A stretch of 64,000 nt of DNA. Source: Epinephelus fuscoguttatus. Its lineage: Eukaryota > Chordata > Actinopteri > Perciformes > Serranidae. Position 1 is the stretch's first letter, and every line of letters begins with the position of its first letter. The translations under genes and the position numbers were made by a program. Where the stretch lies: contig NC_064762.1 in assembly GCF_011397635.1 (NCBI RefSeq), positions 19,679,479 through 19,743,478 of the forward strand. Direction: 5' to 3'. Below, piece by piece: positions 22,213-34,989 of the stretch. The notes under the pieces are model-generated. The model was given only the letters and a program-made list of their open reading frames with translations, searched no databases and had not been told where the DNA came from.

Positions 22213-24845
22213 AATTCATCACCCAAGTGTTTAATTTATGCTCTGTAAGAGATATTCATATGATAGCTTTGGTGGTAAGAATCGGTTTTGTGTTTACAGT
22301 TTTGAGATACTGAGCTACAGTGTCAGGAAATGTGTTCAAATGCTTGGGAAAAACTGTAATTTTCTGTGAGTAGAGTATTTTGCAAACAAAATGTGTCATG
22401 TTGGACAGTAACTTTCAGTTTAGGCCTGTGTGTGTGAGCTGTTCTGAAAATGCTACTCCTGCATGGACAAATGTGTTCAAGCAACTGATGAAAATGTGTC
22501 GACACATTTGCCAGAGAAGGTGACGATGAACAACAAGTGGATTCCAGTTTCATTAAGCGTGTCTTAGCAAACTGAAAACATCTTTCATACTTGTCTGTCT
22601 CTCTTTACTCAACACAGCTTGCATAAAATGTGGTTTCACTTTGGGACGAGTCATTCCTGCGAAGGCCACATTCCCATATGCTTGTATTTGTTAGTACTGC
22701 TGGCCAGGCGTAGCACTTCACTGGAAAGGAAAAATAGCGTCTGATGAGTGTTGCCTCAATCTGATTGTATGACCACATGTGTGTGAGTGTGTGCTGAGGT
22801 GAAACGGCGAGCCCAAGAATGTGGAAGGGGATATAAAACAATTAAAGCTCTGTTAAGGGAGCGCAGCACTGGCAGGCATCGCACATCAGGTGCAACAGGG
22901 ACCACACAATGGAGCGCTCTGGGCTGGTGGGCAGATCAATGTCATGTGTATCGCTTATCATGAACGAGGCCAAATGCTTCACTTGACTGACACTCTGGAC
23001 ACATTAGACATTCATAATGGACACGAGTCACCAGAAGGTCAACTTGGTGCAGTCCGCCTTAAATTACAAGCCTGTAATTTGAAAAGGATCCTCCTGGTTA
23101 TCTCCCGAGGTCTTCGATCGGGGTCACTACTGTTTGCACTGATTTTTTCTGGCCTCCTCCACTGATCAGGTCACATGTTGAAGGACAGCTTTATAGGCCT
23201 TACTTATATTAAAGCATCCCACCGATACAGCTGATACTGTAAGATAAGTCATCTCTAGTTTCTCTCAACATGTGCCAATAAAAACATAAATCTCACATTT
23301 TCCCTAATCTTGGGGTTTTCTTCCAAACAAATCAGGAAGGAAATATTTAAACATCCCGTCTGACTCAGGCAACTATAGTTTCGAGACGACACATTGTTGC
23401 TCCTCTGACAGTGAAGAAGAAATTCTCTGGCACCAAATGAAAGCGGGGGAGGTCTCACTGGAACATTAGCTATTCATGCACTTGTATCCCCCTGGAGGGA
23501 CGGGATCAGGAATCCCACCCATTTACGAGAAAAAGGCAACGTCTCAGGGAAACTGATCCAGATCTGAGGGCCCGGGGTGGAGCGCTGCTTAGCTGTTTTT
23601 CTTTCTTTTCCTTTAAGACTAAATCTTGTTTTTCTACATTGCTTTTCAACATTATCTCAAAAAGTATTGACTCTTTCTTTTGCGAGGATTTAACTGTTGC
23701 TCACAGTCAGAGTGAGTGGCATTTGAAAGAAACTGTGAAGGACAGTTTAAATCAAAATATCTCAAATATTCAAGGAAAAAAAGCTCCCTGTCTGAAGGTC
23801 AGCTTGTTTTTGTTACATCACTTTCATCCACAAAGCATTTCTCAGATTGCTTCACACTGCATCTTCATCATTCTTTAAATAGATAGGGAATACCAGCAAC
23901 AGTTGGTCCTTGATACAAAACATGAGACGGTATGTGAAGGCCTACATATACATGAGGCATGTCATAGCGGTGGAGTGTGTCCCTCATCAGGAATATGAGC
24001 ACATAGATGGTGTTCTTGCACTATAAAGTGACTTATTGAGGTGCAGTCAGATGATGAAGATGCTAGAGAGGGTCAGTGGTGTACATGATGCTTTTTCCCT
24101 CTGTTTTTATCATTCTAATTTATTCATTTTTAAAATAATTTTACTATTTTTTAACATAAAATCTGGGATATCAGTTTTTATGGAAGCCCATTTGTGCCAG
24201 TGTGATGAAAATGATAATGAGGAATGTTCTCAAAATAATGATTTACTTATCTCAAAATAATGATTTACTAATCCTACTATAATGACATAGTATATCAATT
24301 TAATGAGAAAGAACACATAGTCATTTTGAGACACCAAATGAAGATTTAGCACTAAGTTCGGGAACAAAGACTCAGTCTCATCCATTTCCACACTTTTTAA
24401 GCACACCTGTTTCATTTCCCTCCCCTTTGACTCCGTTCTTATATCATTCCCCCAAAACCCCTTTTCTTTGTTTTTCTTTTTGCTGTTGTCTCTCCCTTTT
24501 CTCACCAGGGGGCTCTATCCGTAGTAGAACAGGTGAAGAGACGACCCCTGACTCTGTCTTAACTTCCCTGGTTCAGTTGCGCCCTCCTCCCTTCAGCTGA
24601 CACTGGACTGCCATCAGATTCCACCCTCCAACTGTCTGCTAATTTCTCCCATCATCTCCCACTGCCTTCCTTCCTTCCCTGTCTCTACATTCCCTCAACC
24701 CTCCATCTCTTCGACTCTCATCCCTCGACCTCATCCCTATCATCCATTATATGTAATTAAAGAATTGCAAACTATAACTCTATTGGTATAGTCTTTGTTA
24801 GTGAAGTTATTGTTTTGAGAAAGTTATGATTGTAATGACTTCCAG
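22213..24845. other. Intergenic stretch, nothing recognised
   Basis: Scattered short ORFs with no motifs. No exon chain or element boundaries are visible. Confidence 0.5.
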
Positions 24846-25082
24846 CAGTAGTTCCCAACATACTTTATTTTGAAGTACAGTGAATTTCCAGCACAGAACT
24901 TTTATTTTGAAGTGTCGTTTCTTGCTGTAGAGTGAGTGAATAACAGAAAGCTACTTAACAGAAGCACCAAACTAGCTCGATGACAAGCAAGTATGACGCT
25001 GAATATTTCAAACTGCGTGGACCTTGAACTAATGACTAGGGAGAAATCCGGACCCCGTGGCTGGACCAGTCGGGAACCGCTG
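24846..25082 (-). mobile_element. hAT-like MITE, family member 1 (237 bp)
   Basis: Starts CAGTAGTTCCCAACA and ends GTCGGGAACCGCTG. Flanks are ACTTCCAG (24838-24845) and ACTTACAG (25083-25090), an 8-bp duplication with one mismatch. It is an inverted relative of 46586-46916 and 58446-58645, sharing blocks such as CCACGGGGTC, AGTTTG.T and CTCACTCTCT/A. Non-coding. Confidence 0.7.
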
Positions 25083-28000
25083 ACTTACAGCATCTTATTT
25101 CATTACACTGGTGGAAATGGGCTTCCATAGTTTGGCCTCTTATGTGTATGTGTACCATATCCACTTCTTTGCTGTTGTTTTTAAGCCCTGTTTACTTAAA
25201 TTGGCAGTAGTTTATTTTTTGGCCACTTGGGGGCAGCACAACATACTGTCAACACAAACAGGCATATTATCACCTTATAAAGACAATATGAGGAACATAC
25301 TGGCAAACTATTTTATATTTGTGCATCAAGTAGACACAGAGCAAAATTAGTGTTTGTTTGCATTTGTGTTTCAAGCAACCTGGCAGTGAAACAAAACAGT
25401 AAAAAAAAAAAAAAAGAAGAAGAAGAAGAAGAAGAATTAGCTGAAAGATGCTAAATACTCCAAAGAGCTGAGGGGAACTGTAGAGTTGGGTGATTGTCAT
25501 CGGTGGGTCCATCAGTAGGAGAGATTCCTTTCACATTGCAGATAGTAACAGTTTGATACAGTTTTTATATAAATATCCTTGCAGCTTTAACGTTTTTAAT
25601 GCATTAAAGCACTTTGTATTGCACTTTTGTGATAAAGGCAGCAAACTTATCAACAACTTTTTTAGTTTAAAAAAAAATGTCCATAAAAGTGACAAAAACA
25701 TTTATCTCTTCAGGCTCATTTTTCCTCACTCCTTTCATTTCACTCTCATGTAAACTGACAAATGTCCACACAGCAGTTTAAAAAGACAGTAAATGTGATA
25801 AAGGGAGCCTAATGTTCAGAATTTCAACACAGTTACCAATGTGCGGAATATAGAAGTTCAGAATAAGTTGATCATATAGATTATCTTTACCTGAGATGGA
25901 CATGAAGATACCGTATCTCAAATGAAAGTTTTCAACCCCACCTGATCGTCTTGTCTGTCACGTTGAGTCATGTCAGTGTTAATTTATGTAGCCTCAAATC
26001 ACAGATTTGTCTTAAAGGGCTTCATGTTTTCAGAGGTCACTTCTGTTTGGGTTTCCTATATGTCTTTTCAAGCTGGCCTGTGTCTTCAGCTTTTACCAAC
26101 ATTTTTAAACCTACTCTTTATTGCCCAACAGCTCAAACCACCCCATTTACCTCCTTCAACCACACACTGATCCACACAATTCCAGCCACTCCATCTTTAA
26201 CTTCGCGTCCCAAGTATTGACAACAATGCCCCCGCGGCACCAGATGGAGAGCCATAAATCACAGGCACATGCACACCCAGGAGAGTCCATAAATAGTGTA
26301 ACAGTTCTGAGGCTAAAGACATTGTGGTGAGCCCCCTGGTCCCCCAAGGGTCCAGAGGGGCTGAGGCAGCATGTGAGCCACTGGCCCAGAATTCTCCCAT
26401 TCTCTCAGCGTCTTTTTATGCTCTCATTTACTTGTGAGTAAATCATAGAGGGGAAACACTGTGCACGTTTTCTTCAGCTACGAGCAGTGATGATGGTGGG
26501 TTGCCTGGAAGCGTTCTGCAGAGACAAACCAGATGTCTGGGTGGAGACTGTGAGAGACAAAGAAAGACAGAGATTAGGAAGAAGACACGGACGGGAGGGT
26601 AACTTGAGACAAGTTATTTTCGAGAAATTCGTAGGATTGTTTGGTTGAGTTTTGCCCCTCAGTTCGATGGATGAAGTTTTAGACAGCACCATAGTTTAGA
26701 AACCCGAACCAATGACTGACATGTTACTATCTGCGCTACCTTGATTTGATAAACCTCAACCACCTGATGTTCAAATAAGCAAAAACAATCAGTAGGAAGT
26801 TTTATTTCAGACCAAACTTAACACATTTTCCATATATTTTCTTGTCTGTTCCTTGGTAATTAACGCACTGTAACACCAGTCAGATATAACCCGGCACATA
26901 TAGATGCCAGAGCACGAGAATTGATACATGTAATCCCTTCACTATCATAAAAGAGGTCCGAGCATGCTCATAATCTGAGGGGTCAGGTGGTTGCTGCAAG
27001 TGTGTTTCTGTTAAACCCCTGTGAGTGAATCTATTTTCCGAGGCACCTATGACACTCATCTGGACCACAACAATGCCCCCTTTCTCCTCTCCGCCTCACG
27101 CTCGGCTGGCTCCTCTGAATACAACCCAGGGTGAAATAATCCATACCCCTGAACCCCCCACACAGCACTCGCATACATAGAAACACACACATGAATAAAC
27201 ATGTTGGCACTTAAATGGTCACGCGTGTTGGGGCTCATTGAAAAGTAAAGTCTCGCTTGTTGTGGAATTTACAAGCACACACCTGAGACTGAGCTTAAGC
27301 AAACACCTACATACATGTATGATGCACTATTCACACTGAGGAGCAAATGAAACAGGCAGACAACACACTTAACACATGTAGGAGCTTTCAGCGAGAGCAA
27401 AAACAGAACTCAGAATAACAACACTGCCCTCATGTGGACACAATGAAGAAATACAAAGGCTTTACTGAGTCTATTTCTACTTCACACTTAAGCTCAATTC
27501 AATAGAACTTAATTTATCCCGCAGGAAACTCTTGTGCCAAGGACTGCTTCAGTTATGGTAACACCACATTATAAACGCATACACACAAACATACATACAT
27601 ATACATACAGGCAGTACATAGACAAAAGTTACATGATCAAAGTAAACAAAAACTCTTGGCATACAAACAGATTTGAATCTATGGACCAATTTCTGTTTGT
27701 GTCTTCAGCTGTGAACATTTAAAAGTGACTATGTTTGGGCACTGATGAATTTAGTGTATGAAATAATTCTGCAAGCATTATTCATCGGATTCAGTTGACC
27801 TTAGAAAGTCTGCACATGCCTTTGGGATGCAGGAATTACACAGATGCTCCCCCCCCCCCCTCCCTTAACACTCACACAACTTAAGTTTCTCTCTGAATTG
27901 CTGATAATCAGCGCTCAGTGTGAAGTCTAAAATAGCAACATTGCATAGGGAGTGAATGTAGTTGCTGAGGAGTGGGCAGGATCCATGCTTCACACACTAT

Positions 28001-29387
28001 CTAATCTGCAGCCTGCATGTTGAAACATTCTGGATGCTCACAGGACGTAACCACAGAAGCAAGTAAGTGATGAGTTCAATTTCTCGTTTCATCCTTGTAA
28101 ATAATTTTATTTGCTAAAATCTGTCTTTTTGTTCAGTCCTGTTTCTTTGTTATACTAAATGCAAATATTTGCAATGTTTCCTTGAACTTGCCCTGTTGTG
28201 TTGATTGTGTGAAGCCTCTTAATGCTTCACTTTCTTCTACAGTTGTCATGTATTGTTATTTGTGTCAGTTTTGACGAGCTAAAGCTTTGATGAAGACATC
28301 CAAGAGTTAATGTTAATGTTATGTGAAGATACTGTAATAATCAACCTATTTTCACAAGAAAACAAAAGGTTGTTTCCTCTTATTATTTATAATGTTCACC
28401 AGAGATCAGGTGTCCCATGGCAGCATGCATAGATGGCGTCGTGATAAGTGTTGCAACTGATTTAGGATGAAAATGTAGTAATACCAATTACTGATCAATG
28501 CATCCGAATGTATTTTATTCAAAGTTTAACACAGGCAGAAATTACTAGCTTGTTGTTAGAGAAAACGTTCAGATCACTCCTCGTATTTAGAGAAGACTAG
28601 CCTTCCGGCAACAAAATTCATTTTCTTGCTATAAATGATCTTGTTATCTCGAGAAATTAGCATTTTGTTTCATTGTGAATTACATAAATTAACCCATTGT
28701 TAGAAGTAAATTAGATTTGTTATCTTGAAATAAACACAATTTAAAAAAAAATTAACACATTACCTAGAGATAACAGTATTAAAAAATAATTGCAAGCACC
28801 ACCATTTTTGGCTTCCGTACTTTTCCCTGTTTTACCTATAAAACTAATATAAGCTCCTCTGCCTTTCATGGTTTCTTTGCATTGATCTAAGGTGCAACTA
28901 AACAACTGAGTTCTTGTTTTGTGTTGTTTTCAACTGTTAGCTTTCGGGGTGCTAAGGTCTAAAAATTTTTTTACAATACTTGATACTGTTGCAAGTATTT
29001 AACTGGTTCTCTGGGTGTTTTTATGGTTAATAATTCAGAGTCAGTGCCAAATGAATAACTAGTTAATGTTCTTCTGACACAGCTGATGTTTACATTGCTG
29101 TATTTACCTCTCAGTAGTGGCGTAATCTTCCCTCGACACTGGCCTCCCTGCAACGAGTTGGTCTGTTGTGATAAGAGACTGAAGGTGGTGAGGTCACCAT
29201 TTAGAGTCCTTATCTTTACAGCCATTTAAAGGGCTGGTGCCTTTGCCAGCTCTTTAACTTGTTTTCAAACACGTGGAGTTTTGTCAGCACTTTGGTGTAT
29301 TTTTCAGCTCTATGAGGTGACTGAAGGGAAAGATGTTGTAATATGCTTTTGGAAAATGCCGCTGTCAGATATATTAGAGAATATGTA
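25083..29387. other. Intergenic stretch with microsatellites
   Basis: Holds an A-run followed by (GAA)n at 25401-25437, a C-run at 27849-27860, and at about 27490-27560 a short sequence (TTTATCCCGCAGGAAACTCT) that resembles a common fish interspersed repeat. No gene is supported. Confidence 0.5.
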
Positions 29388-31281
29388 TGGGGTGCCGTTT
29401 GTAAAGTGTCTCACGCTGAAAATAACATCAACATTTTGCCACATTTAGCTTCAAACAATGTTTAAAAAAGTATTGCGATTTTTTTAACGTCACCTTTTAC
29501 CACATTTACAGCAATATTTGTTAACTTAGAAATATATTAAATAGTTAAATCTAAATATTAAATGTGGCACCTAAATGTTAAATGTTAAATCTAAATATTA
29601 AATCTAAATCTAAATGCTAAATGCTAAATCTAAATCTAAATATTAAATCTAAATCTAATTCTAAATGTTAAATCTAAATGCTAAATATAAATATAAATAT
29701 AAATGTTAAATCTAAATATTAAATCTAAATCTAAATCTAAATGTTAAATCTAAATGTTTTGGGTGAAACTAAATATTTAGCTAATATGCAAATTCACAGT
29801 GCCGGTCACCGGAAGTACCAAAATAAAAGCTCGAGATGGTCAGACTGTTTATAGAATCAAATAACGAATTAAAACCAACTTATCGGGGGAAATGGACACT
29901 TGAACATACATTAGCGTGATAATACTATATATATATTATACTATATATACTACCTAAAATAACAAGAAACGTGTTTGGAGAAATTTTATTTGATGTGTAC
30001 TTTGAGCTGTTAGTGTCCCTTCTGAGGGAATCACCCTGTTGTTTACAAATACTTCCAGGTAGAAAACCAGCGGAGTTTAGCAACATATATATATGCACAT
30101 CTCACGTTTTTCACGTCACTATATCACCGTTTAGACTAATCTGGTGTTTGTAAAGCCTATAAACACTATGACTGAACAAACATTACTATCACGGTCTGAA
30201 ATTAATAACATGGTTATCGTAGATTAGCGGGGCTAACTGTTAGCTGTTAGCCCCGTTAGCAGTGTCTGTAATGACTCACTAACTCTAAACGGTCCGTGAA
30301 GAAAATATTTTTCCAGCGGATGTCTTAGTTACAACATGATTGAGCTAACTGGAGTAGTTTAATGTCGTATCCGACAATGGGAGACATTTAACAGATGACG
30401 TCCTGTTAGCTTTGCTGCTGCTGCCACTGGTGCTTTCTAGACATCGTGATTTCCCAAAACTGAATAAATACCACACATCGCAACACAAAACTGCTTTGCT
30501 CGCTCAATCATGTTGTAACTAAGACATCCGCTGGAAAAAAATATTTTTTTCACGGACCGTTTAAGAGTTAATGAGTCATTACAGACACTGCTAACGGGGC
30601 TAAGAACTGACGGTTGTTAGCTTAGCTTAGGTTGTTAATCCCTCCAAAGGGACACTAACAACTCAAAGTACACGTCAAATAAAATTTCTCCAAACACGTT
30701 TCTTGTTATTTTAGGTAGTTATTATCATGCTAATGTATGTTCAAGTGTCCATTTCCCCCGATAAGTTGGTTTTAATTCGTTATTTGATTCTATAAACAGT
30801 CTGACCATCTCGAGCTTTTATTTTGGTACTTCCGGTGACCGGCACTGTGAATTTGCATATTAGCTAAATATTTAGTTTCACCCAAAACATTTAGATTTAA
30901 CATTTAGATTTAGATTTAATATTTAGATTTAACATTTAGAATTAGATTTAGATTTAATATTTAGATTTAACATTTAGATTTAGATTTAGATTTAGCATTT
31001 AGATTTAGATTTAATATTTAGATTTAACATTTAGATTTAGATTTAGATTTAGCATTTAGATTTAGATTTAATATTTAGATTTAACATTTAACATTTAGGT
31101 GCCACATTTAATATTTAGATTTAACTATTTAATATATTTCTAAGTTAACAAATATTGCTGTAAATGTGGTAAAAGGTGACGTTAAAAAAATCGCAATACT
31201 TTTTTAAACATTGTTTGAAGCTAAATGTGGCAAAATGTTGATGTTATTTTCAGCGTGAGACACTTTACAAACGGCACCCCA
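29388..31281. mobile_element. Large fold-back DNA element with TAAATC arrays in its arms
   Basis: A 1,894-bp unit begins TGGGGTGCCGTTTGTAAAGT and ends with its inverse, with TA on each side (29386-29387 and 31282-31283). The two arms pair over most of their length: the left arm runs to about 30345, the right arm starts at about 30502, and about 156 bp lie between them. Each arm includes a tandem array of TAAATC/ATTTAG words (about 29546-29756 and 30885-31125). The left arm carries roughly 180 bp of extra sequence that has no mate on the right. No transposase ORF is present. The TA duplication would fit a Tc1/mariner-type integration but does not prove it. Confidence 0.75.
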
Positions 31282-31376
31282 TAAATATGCTCATCAATGT
31301 TATGACTTTTATCTTCTAAAATATAAAAGTAATGGACACCAAGAATTATAATGAGGTGCTGATCACTGGCAATAGA

Positions 31377-31570
31377 CTTGATTATAGGAAACAAGTGTCA
31401 CACACTCTGGCTCCATATGCATTTATTTCATTATGATGATGTTTCCACCTTTGGGCTATTTTCAAGATATGTTTGTTGATCTTGAAGAAGGCCCAGAGGA
31501 AGAAACATCATCAAAATAAAAGCAATGCATATGGAGCCAGAGTGTGTGACACTTGTTTTCTACAATCATC
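31377..31570. repeat. Near-palindromic element, about 190 bp
   Basis: The left half reads AACAAGTGTCACACACTCTG then GCTCCATATGCAT. The right half is the same read backwards. The inner parts (GATGATGTTTCC and GGAAGAAACATCATC) also pair. It lies 95 bp to the right of the big fold-back element. Its right half contains GAAGAAGGCCCAGAGGAAG, a word resembling sequences near the ends of some fish retroelements. Class uncertain. Confidence 0.6.
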
Positions 31571-31814
31571 ACTTCTATCTCTTACAAAACAGCTAACAAA
31601 ACAAACAGTCAGTGGTATTATTTGAACATCAGTACAGTTTTATCAAATTCAGACAAAGAAGCCATGATGACATTTTCAACTGTGAAACATATTATATCCA
31701 AACACCTGAAACACAATAGATTTAATTCATGTAATTTAATATGTAAATATATGTATAGGTTTGATGGCTTGTAAACTTACAATCTAACTTGTACTAACTT
31801 GTACTGTAAATTAC

Positions 31815-32911
31815 TTAAAGGTTTGGTGTGTGAGATTTAGGGGCATTTAGTGACATCTAGTGGTGAGGATTGAAGATTGCAACGAGCTAAAACTTCTCCC
31901 ACTTAGAATTTCTTCAGTGTTCAGTGCTGTTTTTTACCAGGAGCCAAATTATCCACAGAAATCTCCTCCTCTCCAAAACAAACAGACCAGGTGATTAAAA
32001 CTGGTAAAAACACTGAATAAAACAGTTTCACGTTATAAATCATTGTTTCTCCTAGGCTGTTCAACATGTCTGAGACGGGCCGCTAGCCCAGCACCTACTA
32101 ATGTGTGCTCATCTTTTATCTCTGATAACTTAAAATCCAGACATTCAGGAGGTTTTTACTATGAGCTGAATTATCTGCAGACGTCTCTTCCTCTCCAGAA
32201 CAAACAGACCCTGTGATTTAAACCGACAAATGAATAAAACAGTTTCACATTAGTGTTGTTCCAACACTCTTGTCATAGAGGGGCTACTTACTACGGTGGC
32301 CAATGCAAAAAACCAGAAATGCAAATGGCACTATCTAGAGCCAGTGTTTGGTTTGTCCGTTCTGGGCTACTGTAGAAACATGGTGATCTCCGTACACAAG
32401 GACCTGCTTCCTGTTGTTACCTCTCTCTCGGTGACAGCTTAATTTTAGCTTTGCTTGTTATTAGCTAGTAACTAGCTTCTAGCACTCCAGGACGGCGAGG
32501 CGTTTGGGTGCCATTCACTCACAATGGCTTTAATGCAGTCTTCATCACAAAACAATACACAAGGCCTTCTCATGAGGGTGAACAGTAGCCCTGAGCTTAT
32601 CTAGACACTTAATTCTCCTGCTATCATCACTACCTGTGCATGCATCTTCACCATGACACCCCAAGAGAGCTACTTCCCTCCACAAGTACACGTCACACCC
32701 TCACACAGGTTACCCACAAGGCCTTCGCCCTTAAAGGGACAAAAGGGTGAGCTGGTAACACTATGCAGACATTAACAATTCATTTTAAGGTAACAACAAC
32801 ACAATGATTCTTATTTTCAGGTGCTTATACACTAAAGAAAACATACTGATTATATTATACTTCATTTCTGCCAATTTGTCCCCCTAAATCCTACACACTG
32901 AACTTTTAAAT
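31815..32911. mobile_element. Non-autonomous DNA transposon, about 1.1 kb
   Basis: The left end TTAAAGGTTTGGTGTGTGAG then ATTTAGGGG mirrors the right end CCCCCTAAATCCTACACACT then GAACTTTTAA. Inside, a block (TCTCCAAAACAAACAGACC, then TGAATAAAACAGTTTCAC) at about 31970-32035 is repeated at about 32195-32250. No transposase ORF is present. The target duplication is unclear. Confidence 0.6.
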
Positions 32912-34042
32912 CTCAACATATTTCACATTTCACACATTTTTATTTTAACATTTGAAACGTTTTTCTTGTTTAGTTTCACAGTTGGACACATTTCTGTCTT
33001 AAAATGCTTCTTAACATAGTCCCATATGTTGCTGTATGATGTGTAGCTCTGCTATTCCTTCTTGGTGAAGCATCCTGTACCAAATGAGCCATCAGAGGGC
33101 GTCATTTCACTATCGTCTTCCTCTAAAAGTCATTCCATATTGAGAATCCAGGGTAAATATTAGTATAAAATGGACACCGTCACACCCACCTTTTATTTTA
33201 AGGATTACCTAATTTACTTTCAAACATGTGTATGCTATTGATAGAAGAGTTTTAAATATGTAGGGTATACATAGCAGCACTGCGGAACAGTGGTGTTAAA
33301 ATTACAGGACTCTGATAGATTTGGTTTGTGATGTAGTAAATAAAGATATATCTGTTTCACTGCTGCTGCGCTTTGCATCAGCTTTGTGTCCTCTAAATAG
33401 CCATGTCTTAAAACTGACTACTGTAATCACTCGACACATCAGTTTGGCTCAAACACACACAGTGAGACGTCCATTATCGGAGGAGTACCTGCAGGAAAGG
33501 GAGGCAGACACACAGGGGGATAGGAGAGAATAGAAAAGAGATTATATTGTGTGTATGAGTGTGTGCATGTGAGTGTCAAGGCCACCCACAGATGAGTTCA
33601 CGAGGACGAGGGGTTAATCTGTCTACTCAGACGGCCGTTGCAGTGAAAAGGCTGGGAGGAGGAAGAACCACATAATCTGATGTCCCGCCTGCCGCTCACT
33701 TGAGCCAGCAATAGTCTGGGCTGGGGAGGGTGTTGCTCAGCATAGCCTCCCTAAATGGATTACAGGACAGCACATGCCAGTGAAAGGGCACCTGGATGCA
33801 CATACACAAACATGCATGCACACACACACTGTATGTGCAGGTGCACAAGCAGAGGGGATTAGTTGGGAGTGCATTTTTCAACCTCTGCGAGGAGCTTAAA
33901 GTCATTACCAGCTGAGACAGACAAGAGGTGGTGGAGCTGCTCTGCATCTTTGACATTTCTCAACCTTTTCTCTCAGTGTTTGAATTCTTCCTACACTTTG
34001 ACCTTCACTGGCTGCCAGCTAAATGATTCCCCTTTCTTCCAG
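32912..34042. other. Intergenic stretch upstream of the small coiled-coil gene
   Basis: It may contain non-coding first exon(s) of the gene at 34105, because a good acceptor (CCCTTTCTTCCAG) ends at 34042. I cannot point to a specific promoter or donor. CA-rich words occur at 33800-33835. Confidence 0.4.
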
Positions 34043-34104
34043 ATATCTGTTTCACTGAAGTCTGACTTGAGTATCAGGTGCCTGAAAGCTGCCATAACAG
34101 GAGG

Positions 34105-34443
34105 ATGGAGGCAAAGTCAGACCCAGAGTCCGAGGCCCAGGGCACGTCTCTGGACACATCGGGGTTCGAGGTAACCGCCGACCGGCTGGAGCAGCTGATG
34201 AAGAGCATGGAGGTACTGTTGTCGGATGTGGAGCAGCTGCGGGGACACTGCAGCCACCAGGCCACTGAGCTGATGCGTGCGGCGGTGGAGCTGAGGCAGC
34301 AGCAAGACGAGCTAAAGGAGGGTTACGCTGAGCTGTCCAGAGAGATGCAGGAGATCATGGATTCAGTGGACGACCTGTTCAGCACCAAGAGTGCCTTCGA
34401 AGCCAAAGAGAAGCAAGCACAGAAACTGAACCGGCAGCTCTGA
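34105..34443 (+). CDS. Small coiled-coil protein, 112 aa, unrecognised
   Basis: The ATG at 34105 sits in a good vertebrate context (GGAGGATGG) and opens a 112-residue frame ending TGA at 34441-34443. The protein starts MEAKSDPESEAQG and is almost entirely helical in appearance from about residue 25 to the end: leucines and other hydrophobics in a heptad-like spacing, many Glu, Gln and Lys, and the stretch LRQQQDELKEGYAELSREMQ. There is no signal peptide, membrane segment or zinc motif. A pyrimidine tract and AG at 34041-34042 suggest that the whole coding region is in one exon behind a spliced 5' UTR exon. I do not recognise the family; small cytoplasmic coiled-coil adaptors of BLOC or SNARE-associated type are possible but unproven. 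Codon use is GC-rich, unlike the surrounding DNA, which supports real coding. Confidence 0.7.
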   Translation: MEAKSDPESEAQGTSLDTSGFEVTADRLEQLMKSMEVLLSDVEQLRGHCSHQATELMRAAVELRQQQDELKEGYAELSREMQEIMDSVDDLFSTKSAFEAKEKQAQKLNRQL

Positions 34444-34785
34444 GGGACAGAAAGTGACTGACGGACTTTGTTTCTCATCGAGGAGAAAACTGTGAGGGGT
34501 GTGGTTTTGGATTTGGATGTGTGGGTCTGAATTTGGATGGGATGGGTTTGGAGGTGGGGAGAGATGCTGGGGTTTGCTTTAATGAGATTCTAAATGGCAT
34601 TATATAACATTTTTGTAGTGCAACCTTGTACTTTTTAGGTCTATATCTGACAGCCACGGTCACTGAAAATAAGTTAGTATATTGCAGGAATCTGTATCAG
34701 TACACTTAGTCCATTAACTATATCACAATGCATACAGCCTCAAAAATAACCAGGAAGTTGAATCAACACTCTCTGTTGTAGTTTT

Positions 34786-34791
34786 AATAAA
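34786..34791 (+). terminator. Polyadenylation signal AATAAA of the small coiled-coil gene
   Basis: An AATAAA hexamer about 340 bases after the stop codon at 34443, a plausible 3' UTR length. Confidence 0.55.
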
Positions 34792-34989
34792 ACGTGAACA
34801 TTATGAACAAAGGTACAATTTGTTGCATTGCTTTCATACTAGATTGCTATGTGGACCTTTGTTAAATCAATAACAAGACCATACAGACCTGCGCTGCATA
34901 TCAACAAATGATTTACTATAAGCCCTTTTACACTGCCTCTTCAAGATGGGAATTTTGGGCCATTAAGCCGCCAAGCTGCCTCGCCGATC

